Source: Rhizophlyctis rosea (Eukaryota; Chytridiomycota; Chytridiomycetes; Rhizophlyctidales; Rhizophlyctidaceae). From it: DNA of 47,889 nucleotides. The translations under genes and the position numbers were made by a program. The notes below the pieces were generated by a model. That model was not told where the DNA came from and did no database searches. It was given only the letters and a program-made list of their open reading frames with translations. The stretch is taken from positions 418 through 48,306 of the forward strand of contig JADGJC010000300.1 in the NCBI GenBank assembly GCA_027596075.1, written 5' to 3'. Positions 35,701 to 45,768 of this stretch are shown here, in pieces (position 1 is the first letter of the stretch; every line of letters starts with the position of its first letter).

Positions 35701-38174
35701 AGTGGTTGAATACACCGCCGCTTGACGACCCTTTCAAGGAGCCCCTTTTCACCTTCAAAGATCCGACCAATTTCCCCTACCCATATGCTCTGCAGACTTT
35801 CTCAGGTATAATTCAACAATCTTCCGGGTGGTTTCGTCCTTGTTCGGTCTTTGCTAATCGATCGTCCTCAGGTTTTGCTATGAAGACTGGCTACGGACCG
35901 ACATATGTAAGTTTCATCGGTTCATCTGCTCAATCGACAATGATATATACCATCATTTGTAGACCCGCATTTATCCGCCCACGGGTGCTGGGTACATGGG
36001 AGCCAAACTCCTCGGTGTCGCGAAATCATCCCGGAATACGACTCGTGCCTACGATGCGCTGATGGTGTCTTTCGCTCGTCACAAACGGTTCCAAGTGAAC
36101 TGTCCGAGTATGTACAGTAACAATGCGGGTGGAGTGTCAGGGTACCAAGGAGTTACATCAATCTCTGAGTGGGCGGTGAGTTTGAAGTCAAGACTGTTAT
36201 CATGACATGAGCACCGTACTGATAGGCAATCTGGGTTTTTGATGTTTTCAATAGTTTACTGGCAAGAGCTTTTACGATGGGCTTATTGGTATGTCCCTCC
36301 AAGGACGACGAGATGAACGTGATGGATCCACTAACATTACTTCTTGGATAGATCACACGGTTGCTGTCGGCACGCCGGCAGCACAGGGGATGTCCTACGG
36401 ACAAATCGCGTTGAGAAACCCAATGCAAATGGCGTTCAATGACATTCTATACAAGGTAAAATCAATTGGTTATGACGCTGATCTCCTTTGCTGAAACAGC
36501 TGCTATTTCCTAGAACATGTCCATTGCGGCTGCTTTGGACAGAGCATGTGTGGTATGCGCGCGCTTGTTTGCATAGAGCGTCAACCATGTCTCCAACCTG
36601 TCTATTTCGTGCAGATCATCAATGCAACCACTAAGCCGCCTTGCCAAACAAGCGACCTTGTTCCTTACCTCGTAGATGATGTTACCGCAAATGCTGCAAC
36701 ACTTCAATTCAAGTGGAAGGACAACAGGGTGAGTGGCGGGCGGGCAGGTCAAAGGGGCTTCTTCTGAGTGCTGACGGAGCTTTATAAAGGACTGCAATGA
36801 GAACCTCCCCAATTCCGCAGCGATTCCCGCCCCTTTGACTGGAGCAGTTTCCACAGCCTACGTCAGTACGGAGAGTGGGCTTGCCAAGGCCATGATGGCG
36901 CTGGCTGCTGCTTGCATGATCATTATCTTCCTACTGTTCTTGATGTTCCAACACAAGCGGAACACTCCGCCCATCCGTGCCGCTTCCCGTGTGTTCAGTA
37001 ACCTGATCTTGATTGGTGGAGAGATTACCCTTGCCAGTGTCATCATGCGGACCTCATCGAATACGGACATTGGATGGATTCAGTGCTTTGGGACTTGTAA
37101 GTTGGCGATTGAGTTTGTCGTCTCATTGCATTTATATATCTAATTGCCTGGCGGTTCAATCAGATTGGTTCTTCGCCCTTGGCTACGGTCTCGTTATGGG
37201 TTCTCTACTTGTGAAGACGTACCGTGTCGACCGTATCTTCCGCAATAAGAAAATGGGATTCTCCCTGCCGGACATTCAATTGGTCGGCTACGTCTTCTTC
37301 ATTGAATTGGTGGAAGTCGCGTTCCTGTTGGTGGGTACCCTTTGCACTAGTGATGATGATGATTTGACGTCTTTGCTGACTATTTTCCGCCCAAAGGTCC
37401 TCCAATTCAGGCTAGATGAATCATCTTACTACCAACAAATCCACATCCCATTGACGGAGTACTATGTGACGCAAAATGTCTGTCCCAAGTCGAACCAAGT
37501 TGGTTCCATTCTGCTCTATATCGTGAGTAATCAATCCAGGACTATGCATTGTCAAATTATCACTCGCCCATTCAAACTGCTTCCATAGTGGAATGCAATC
37601 ATCATTCTCTTCGCCGCTATTTACGCGATGCGAACGCGTAAAGTTCAGTCAGGTATTTTGAGACTTGTTGCCACAGATATTCTCTTGGGGAATTTGGCTG
37701 ATCAGATTCCCACCTCGTAGCTTACAATGAGAATATCTTCACCGTTGCTGCGATCGCTCTGATTTCCGTCCTCTCGATCGTCATTGTCCCCGTCCTGACG
37801 ATCATCAACTCTTCCAATGCTGTGTGAGTAAACCAACAAGTAGTCGAAATCATACAAGTTCATCTATTCACTCCATCACGCCCAACAGCTTCCTCATGGT
37901 CTCAATCGGAACAATCGTCGGAACCACCGCCTCTGTGCTCGTTTTCGCCATTCCAAAGCTGATGCTCGCGTACGAGATCGTATCCTTCAAGCAAGCTCTT
38001 CAAGCCGCAACCACCAGAGCCGCCGCCATGACTACGAGCAGTGGGGAGGGCAGTGGTAAGGACGGATCGAGATCAATGGGGGGAACAGCAGCCAAATCGG
38101 AAGATGGGGCCAAAAGATCTGCAGGCAATTTGATGAGCGTGAAGAGTAATCGCACGCAAGGGCGTGATGTGTGA
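32796..38174 (+). CDS. Class C GPCR with solute-binding-protein-like ectodomain
   Basis: Twenty-eight exons: 32796-33116, 33181-33486, 33563-33598, 33668-33827, 33891-33930, 33987-34071, 34136-34190, 34264-34470, 34530-34682, 34739-34792, 34852-34870, 34967-35008, 35065-35120, 35185-35274, 35330-35435, 35516-35805, 35872-35906, 35963-36175, 36255-36288, 36352-36455, 36514-36552, 36615-36728, 36790-37096, 37164-37330, 37397-37522, 37589-37652, 37721-37823, 37889-38174; total 3612 nt, 1203 residues. A signal peptide (IIAFILSLFALAGLSGLTSA) starts a glycosylated ectodomain of about 850 residues. Its first 300 are unrecognised. About 325-820 resemble bacterial extracellular solute-binding proteins: PDLILFKDEQMGWL, then near the end MAFNDILYKNMSIAAALDRA, like the A-L-x-x-A-x-x-x-I-N end helix. 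The 7TM part (about 884-1140) is GABA-B-like: IRAASRVFSNLILIGG, YWFFALGYGLVMGSLLVKTY, YNENIFTVAAIALISVLSI. The usual TM3/ECL2 cysteines are present (IQC, NVCPKS). A Ser/Lys-rich cytoplasmic tail follows. Ligand unknown. Confidence 0.85.
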
Positions 38175-38780
38175 TTGGATGTTTGTCGACTGTGATCGGA
38201 ACTTGGAGTAGTCTGTGTACATCAGAATGTTTAGAGGGAAGGCAACCTTGTATACCCACTTTAAACTCAATTCATATCTGTTTTCAATAGTCGGCACAAA
38301 CTGCATGGGGAAAGAACGCTGAACTACCTTGAGCGGGGTCTCGTTCGCTGCTTCTAAGTGTGAAGAATGTGTGGTGCTCGACAAGTCCAGTTGGGATGAT
38401 GGCAATGGAACCAGGCAAATCAATTTGTCCCACCAGAAACAATGCATACTGTAATCAGATCAACGAGGTAAATAAATGCTTACAGAACCAACTCTGGCTA
38501 TAGTCTCTACATCAAAAGACAAACTACCTTGCTGCTACACCCACCCTCCCACCAAATAACATAAAAGAAAACAACAAAAAACGACTTGATTACAAAAAAC
38601 ATTTTCAAACTACATTGGCTACAACTACGTTCGAGAGCTAAACAAGAAACAAGGAGAAAAACTATTTGTGCAAACTTCTACGAAAGATCAAAATGATGAA
38701 CAAGAAAAAGTCGAAACAGAACTAAACACATGAAAAATTGTCCCTAAACTAAGGAGCTATTGAACGTCCACCGCACTAGG
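38175..38780. other. Convergent 3' intergenic region
   Basis: This lies between the receptor (+) and the large low-complexity gene (-). It is A/T-rich with several A-rich tracts (38560-38740) suited to 3' processing and has no supportable gene. Confidence 0.55.
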
Positions 38781-41700
38781 CTACCGGCCAACCTCCTTCT
38801 CCTCCTCCCCCTTCCTCACTCTCTTCAACATCTTCCTGAAAGAAAATCCCTTCTTCTTCCTCTCCCCGCTCAACACGCTACTCCTATCCCCAGCATCTGG
38901 AACATAGTCGGACGGTATCACCCCACGGAACTTGTCAAGCCCCTGGCTCAGAGTCGCTAGACTCCCCACGCTGACGGAACTGGACTCGGACGGTCGTGGC
39001 TCGTGTAGGTATACGTAAGGCGCACCGGCCCCGTTGACGGTTGCGGGATCTTTGTTTGAGTCCATGGTAAGGGAGGTGTCGGAGCCTGGGAAGATGGCGG
39101 TGCGGAGGCTGGTGGGAATGTAGGAATCTGTCATTGTTCGGGGGAAGAAGGAGGGTGGTGTGGGTGGATATTGAAGAAGGGATGCGGAGGGGGTTGATGT
39201 ATCGGATGCTACTGAAGATGGCGTTCGGCTTGGGTTTGTTGATGTTGTGGTGATCGTCGTGGCCGTGTCCACCGATGCCGTATCTTCAATAATGTCCTCT
39301 ACCTCCTCTACCTCCTCCACTATCTCTTCGATGCGCACGACGCTCTGCGTGGGATCACTTCCCTCCACACAATCACCCTTTCCAGTATAATCACCCTCCT
39401 TTCCCTGGTCCTTCAGCAACAACTCTTCCCCAAATCCCTCATCTTCATCCTCCTCCGGAATGGTTTGCTGATACAGAGAGATGCTGAACATTGTGGACGT
39501 TTTGGAGTAGGCACTCGTTTGAGAGGCGGACCGCGGACGGGATGGGGACGATGAATCACCTGATGGATCAAAGGTATCGGTTGTCGCGGAAGTTGCCATC
39601 AGCAGTGGCGATGGAGCGGTAGGCTTGGAACTTAGCACGAGCTCCTGATGCACCCTCAAGCTTTCCATGTTCTCATTCAATAGCGGAGTTTCCTCATCCG
39701 CGACCTTTGGATCCGGCACATCCGCTGTGCTGCTCGCGACTGAACCGTCTTTGCCCTGGCCTCCCAAAATGTCGCTCCTGATCTCATCCTCCTCATCCAA
39801 ACTCCGTCGCAGAAGGTCTTCTTCTTCTTTCGGGCTCAACCCTCTGCGCTTTGGAGGTTCCTTGAACCGGATTGGTGCCCGCTGATCCTCCAAACGCCTC
39901 GGCATGCGATCCATAATGTCCTTGAGCCAGACTTCATCCACCACAGGTTGCTGTACTTCCTCCGCCTTCGCCTTCGCCTTCGCAGCGATATCTTTTCCCT
40001 TCCGACCAAAGCTTCCCGCCCGCCTTCCCAATGCAGTCTTGAGCGTTGCACGCTGGTTATCTAGACCCGCCTCCCCCAACCTCGGTGCCTTGGCTGCTTC
40101 CCGATCTTCCATCCCGATACGGCTCCGCGTGCGCCCATATACCCTCACCATTGGTCGCACCACAGAGGTCATGCCCGTAGCACCGGCTAACCTACTCAAC
40201 GTTCCAGTCCGTTCTTGGCTGGATGTACTTGGACTCCTTCTGATATGCTCATCTGGTCGGACCCGGAATGCCGCTCTCTGGTTGTGTTGCAAGGAAGGAT
40301 CCGATAGGCGTTCCATTGCCATTGAGTACTCCCGTAGTAACGATGCCAGCATCGGGTTGCGACTGGACGATACGGATGAAATTGACCGGACAATGGACTG
40401 CGCATCACCATCCTTCAAAGCACGAATGACCGCTTCCGTTTCGTGATCGGAACCTGCATAAGAGCTGGCGGCGGTGTGCTCACTGTTCGACCAGGTTTCG
40501 CTCAACATGGAAGGTGAAATATCCTGAGTGAACAACACATCGTTAAACATATTGGACATCTGCCAGGAAGAGCATCGCTCTCCCAAATCTGATTGACAAG
40601 CTGCACATGCACGAAATCTACCTTCACTCCACTGAACCATCCACTCTTCCAATCATTCACCGCCAAGCTCAACCTTCTCATCTCACGTTTCAACGTCAGA
40701 TTAACATCTTCCCCTTCAACCTCCCCAGGTGGCAACGGCAACTTTGGTATCGCAACCCCGTACCCAACCGCGTCTTGCATGCCCAACCAATCGTCAATAC
40801 TGGAATTCAGCGATGCTGCATCGCCAAGCACGGTAGATTGTTGGGACTGCGGGGATGCTGGATAGCCGGGGGGTGTGGCAGCTGTCAACGCGGAAAATAG
40901 CGCAGCCGCTTCGTGGATGGTGGAACTTGACAGGAGGGAGACGTGTGACGAACTCGCGGTAGGGAATCGACGAAGAGTTTCGGTGTATGAATCATCTAAG
41001 GAGGAGCTGCATTCAAATGTGTTTGAGTATGCGGTCTAAAAACAAATCATTCCATCTAAGGACATATTTTGGGGAGCCAAGCACTGACCTGCTTTTTCTC
41101 CTGCTCAAATTTCGTTTGAGAGCTCCGACCATGGTATACTGTTCAATCGTGGGATCACTCAAACGCCTTCTTAGTGATACCTGGCTCCCCGCCCTGCCCA
41201 ACCGTCTCAATCCTTCTACCAGCGCGCCACGACTCTCCGCCGCATCAATGGGTGACGGAACTGGCGGCAAGTCTGGAACGACCATTTGTCCATCTGATCG
41301 AACCATCCGCTCGATGCGAGCAAAGTAGTCTGCTTGCTGCGATCCAAGGAGCGTGTCGGCTGGCGAGTTGGGAGTGTCGGGAGGTGCGGTCTGACGAGAA
41401 GTTTCTGGTGTTGAGGCCAATTCCGGTGTAAGGCTTTCTGCGCGAGGTGTCATTGATTGAGCCGCCGCGTTCTGTGATGGAGCTGGGATGACAGTAGACC
41501 CAGAAGCGTCTGCTGAGTGAACCGTGCAGGTACGGGACTCGTCAACTTCCTTCAGAACCGCAGGCGGCACGGTGATCCCCTTGACACTATCCGACGTCTC
41601 TGCATTCTCGGGAACCTCTTCGTCCACCGCCACATGCGTCCCACTTGCTGCATCATTTTCCATTATAGCCGACAACTGAGAAACACCGAGTGCTTTTGTT

Positions 41701-43649
41701 TCAACGTCCCTCCGGCTATCTACTTCCACACCACCGTTCGTCACCTGTTCTCCATGCTCTCCCTTCAACTCAGTCGCGTTCCCTTCTGCGCTTCCCAACG
41801 CACCCGCACTGGATCCCTTCACGGGCTTTCTGACAGCTTGAGCCGGTGGCCGGTCAAGATCCAGTGAGTCACGAGCAGACCTGATCGAAAATGGGCTGTT
41901 GTTTCCGATCGTCGAAACGGGCCGACTGCGACGTCTCCGTGTTTGACCATTTATTGGCGAAGGCGTGTTGCGTGCACTATTGATGCTGGTGGCGCTGGTG
42001 ACCGGTGATTCCCGACCAGACGTGGACCTGTGGCTGGTTGTTACAAGAGCTGTGGGTTGATTCTCATTGCTCTTGGTGGACGTGGTTGAACTGCTCTTGC
42101 TGCTGCCGGTGCTGCGCATTGTATGATTTGCTGAAAGTGGTGAAGTTGGCCGAGATGGTGTGGGAGATGGATAGACGCTGGAGACACTTGCAGTTTCCAT
42201 CTGCATTTTGATTACCGCATTAGATCCGCCGAAGCAACCCACATCAGAATAGATTCTCACCTGGAAACTGGCCAATTGATCCAACAATTCGACACTGGAC
42301 AGCTGACCCCTAGTCCAGTACTGGCCCTCCACCCAATCCGACGGCCCAGCAAACCCATTGATGCTTGTTTCAGATCTGTTTGACGGAGCTGGATTACTGA
42401 CCGCTCCTCTGCTAGTATCCAGGTCCCGTTTCAGATCGACTGATTTGCCTCCCACATTGACCAACGACTCCCTCCTTGGCGGCACTTGCCGATTTGTTGC
42501 CGCGTAAGTAAGGCCGCCACCATTATCCTGCTTTTGCTCCAGCCAATCTCGCCAGATGGTGGCTTCCCGTGCGTCTTCTTCGTCTTCCGTCATTGGGTGC
42601 GGAGTGTGGCCCCGCCCTGCCCCTGGTGTTGTTTGCGAGTAACTGCTGATGGGTATTCCAGTGTTGGTCACATATGGATACATCGCCGGCGGAAACATCA
42701 TGGGAGATGCGTATGGGAGCGCTTGATAAGCGCCAATTGGCAAAGGACCAGCGGGAAGGACGTGCGGCGATGATGGAGGTGGGCGAGGTACATACGGATG
42801 ATAAGGGTAAGCGGCTGCGTATCGAGCGGTCTGCTGCGCATAAGCGTCAAAGGTATTCTGCATCTGCATTGCGGGTGGGAAGCGATATTCGATAGGCCCA
42901 TTTGCCCCCATTTGAAAGGTAGTATCTGAGCTCCCCGCATCTGAACCCTTTCTGCTTGGCTGCCCATTGTGGTAAGCGGGAACGCCGCCCGCATTCCCCA
43001 TGTTTCTGTTTACAATGGGTGCTTCGGCTGATCTATAAGCGTCGCTCGGCCCCGTTGTCGTCGCTGCCGTGGACCTCCCAGCTGCAGCCACCCTGTTTGC
43101 CGCGTGTATTTTCTCCATTACAGCAGTGAAAGAAGCAGCCAGCTCCGGATCACCAATCAGTGCAGCATTCGCCATGATCTGCTGGACCAGCTCATCTGGG
43201 AGTAAGGGCGGTACTTCGGGTTGCGCATCGTGGCGAGGGAGCGTTGGAGGCGTGTGGTGTTGCGGTTGGGGTATCGTGTGTGAAGGGTGTTGGGACTCGG
43301 GATGCTGGTATTGTTGCTGCGGATGTCGTTGTGGTAGTGTGTAAGGGTGTTGCTGGTGGAGTAGGTGAGGGGGTGGAGGGTGATGGGGTGCTGGCGGTAT
43401 TGCGAAATGCATGTAGGGCGCGTAAGGATATGGGGGCTGGGAGAATGAGTGGTGTATGGGATAACTTGCGTCCAGTTGAGATTGTGGTTGTGAATGAAGA
43501 GAGGATGTGGAGGAAGCGGATGGTGATTGCGGAGGAAAGCGGTTCAGTGGTGCGTTGGGAGACACTGGAGGAGGGAGTCTGGGGACAGGAGGCAGCTCTT
43601 GCGGGGTGGGCAAACTGGCACTCCGTCTGCCGAACGTCATCTCGGACAC
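38781..43649 (-). CDS. Large low-complexity protein of unknown function
   Basis: Four exons: 43649-42261, 42200-41089, 41006-40622, 40523-38781, giving 1542 residues. I do not recognise it. The first ~450 residues are Pro/Gln/His/Tyr-rich, with one short helical island (LLPDELVQQIMANAALIGDPELAASF). A Ser/Thr-rich basic region follows. A more ordered central part (about 850-1000) contains LNSSIDDWLGMQDAVGYGV and VNLTLKREMRRLSLAVNDW. The C-terminal half is acidic and Ser-rich, and the extreme end is basic (KKKGFSFRKMLKRVRKG). No signal peptide or membrane segment is present. It looks like a cytoplasmic scaffold, signalling or polarity protein with many possible phosphorylation sites, but this is only an impression. 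The 60-nt intron 42201-42260 is stop-free and in frame, so its removal is inferred from splice sites alone. Confidence 0.72.
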
Positions 43650-44868
43650 TTATGGGCAGAATGTCAAAAGGGTAAGTAAATAGGTCACACGGCACCGACT
43701 GCGCAAGGCCAGCCGTTTGTGCAAGTGGGTTAGGATTGGTTGCGATTGCTGTGCGCGCCCTTAGTATGTGTGTGTTGTGCAGTATGTGTGTTGTGTGGAG
43801 CCCTGGGAGGCGTGGGAGCAGGGAGGAGAAGCGGCCAAGCGCGCGCACTTTCTCTTAGTGGTGTATGCGGCAACGCATGTACTTATGATTATCGACAAAA
43901 CGGGAGGGAGGCGGGAAATATTGTGAATGTAGCCTATTATGCAAGGTGCAATAAACAGTGGGAGTGTCAACACAACGACAGTCTATAGGTTGCAGGAGGG
44001 CTGCATGCAGAATGGTAAACTGCACTGAGCTTAGCTTACTTACGTGCTTTGAGTTCGTTACCAAAACCAGAAGACGAGCGTCCCACAACCCGCGTTTTGA
44101 ATATAAGCACGTCTGCGCGGAGGGTTCCACGCTGCGGTTTGGATGTATCAACAAAGAGGCAAAGGAAGCGGAAAAAGCATTCGCGAAGCTACGACCGTAT
44201 GGTCATGACGGTTGCGGTAGTGGACGCCTCGCACTCAACCCTATGCCAGCGTATTGCACAATATAAAACTATTTAACCAGAGCAGTCGAGGAGATGGTGA
44301 AGAACCACTGGGAAGGGTTTCAAGCATTGTGTGGCAAAAGCAGCCTGAAAACATCCTGTGAACTTTTGGGGATGCCTGTTTTTCCTCCCCTCCGAGACTC
44401 TGCGCTTTGTATTCAGACCCGAAAATTCGTGCCGTAACAAGCCTATCGATTCATAGGAGGGTAACCAATTGCTATTCAATGTGATGCATATGCCGTAGCC
44501 CACTTAGCACAAGTTCCAAGCAATTTAGCCAAAACTTGTGGCCATCGTTGGAAGCACGACAGCACGATTGCTTTGTTCTCTGTGCCGTGAAGCCAATGGA
44601 AAAGGCTGGCGGCGTCGTTGTTGGACCCATTCTGTGTAACTCAAATGAGCCCACGTCACTTCTGTCTCAACATTTGGAAACGGACTGTCCGCCTCCGGGT
44701 GTATTACATAAGCGCCATGCAAATGAGTAAGACACTACATGGAAATGAGCGGATGGCCCTAAACTAACGACAGACATCAAGCAACGCCTTGAGGGCTCAA
44801 ACTATTCTGACTGTAGCAACTAACACCAACCAACACCAACTAACACTAATAAATACCATCATGGATGC
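43650..44868. other. Intergenic
   Basis: Upstream of the large low-complexity gene; GT-rich near 43765-43795. A near-perfect minus-strand donor (GTAAGTAAG) around 44040 stands alone without a coherent coding exon. At 44818-44850, just beyond the Fanzor stop codon, there are tandem CAACACCAAC/CAACTAACAC units. In intact TnpB/Fanzor loci the guide RNA is encoded at this 3' side. Confidence 0.45.
44818..44850. repeat. Short tandem repeat at the 3' edge of the Fanzor relic
   Basis: Imperfect repeats of CAACTAACACCAACCAACAC-like units on the plus strand lie 20-50 nt past the Fanzor stop codon. This is either simple-sequence DNA or part of the old element's end. Confidence 0.6.
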
Positions 44869-45016
44869 CTAGCCAACCAATAACAGCCCCATCGCATACG
44901 CTCGCAAAAGCATGTTTCTTGCCCCATTGACATCTCTATCTACAACATACCCACCATCCCAAAACCCCCCATAAGTAAAGAAGTTGTCCGTCGGCCACCC
45001 ACCACCGGGCATGAAC

Positions 45017-45165
45017 CTTATGCAGGTTGGGCAAATGAAAATGTCGCAGGTGGGGCAGCCACCACAGGTTGCCCAATGGACGCCCTTTGCAGGTTGCTCT
45101 TTGGGCAACTTTTGCCAAATTGACCAATGGGCGTCCTTTGCCAATTGGCCCATTGAGACCCCTTC
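45017..45165. repeat. Cluster of TTGGGCA/TGCCCAA and CCAATTGG-like short repeats
   Basis: Dense direct and inverted copies of GCAGGTTGGGCA, TTGCCCAATGG and GCCAATTGGCCCATTG lie near the left end of the insertion. They read as Cys/Pro/Thr-rich peptide on the minus strand by chance. They may be subterminal transposase-binding repeats. Confidence 0.5.
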
Positions 45166-45287
45166 CACCAATCCCCAAATTCGCACGAATAGCACCTTCT
45201 CACTCAATTGAAATGACGTCATTTGAATAGGCTTTCTTTTCAGTACTGCACTATTAAACATCACCACTGACTGCACTGTCCTACTCA

Positions 45288-45768
45288 CTAGCTAATCCGA
45301 TTCGCTCCTCTCCTCACTCTCACTAGACTCCTCCTCCTCCTCCTCCTCCGTCTCCTCATCTGAACTCTCTCCATTATTGCTCGACACTCCGGATCCGTCT
45401 CATCGCAATCCTCCTCCGCCCCACCATACCAACCCTCCACATTCCCCATCTTGACCAGTACCTTCTCAGACGCCTTCCCCATCACTTTCTTCTTCCGCTC
45501 CAAATAGTTTTGCCACAATTACGCGTAGAGGGTCAAATACGTCCTCCAACATGCGGCGTTTGGCTTCACGATCTTCTCCGGACATCTTGTTTGTTGCGCA
45601 TTGTAGGGAGGGTGTGTAGTGTTGTTCGGGGAAAACAATGTCAGGACTGGTGTTCAAGCATCGGTGGAAAGAAGCGTGGGAAAATGACCGAAAAGTTGAA
45701 AAGTGAGGAGTATGCTCTGTTCTACGGCCGCGCATTGGCATTCCAAGCGACTCACGTCTGTCAAACAA
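45288..45768 (-). other. Uncertain small gene inside the insertion
   Basis: Two overlapping minus-strand frames may be parts of one small spliced gene. The upstream frame contains MSGEDREAKRRMLEDVFDPL near 45585. A downstream frame ends in a highly acidic run (SDEETEEEEEEESSESEE) coded by a CTC/GAG repeat at about 45328-45350. The frames do not join without an intron that I can only guess at, and no domain is recognised. It could be a captured host-gene fragment or chance. Confidence 0.25.

Noticed and set aside
45017..45165. Repeated TTGGGCA/GCCAATTGG words, considered as a CRISPR-like array
   Set aside because: Units are irregular in length and orientation with no constant repeat-spacer pattern; better read as subterminal transposon repeats.
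44984..45288. Upstream part of the 139-codon frame ending in DRDVNGARNMLL, considered as a second Fanzor zinc finger (CPTC ... CPTC)
   Set aside because: It lies inside the insertion and its Cys residues come from the TGCCCA repeats; only the part below about 44955 is Fanzor.
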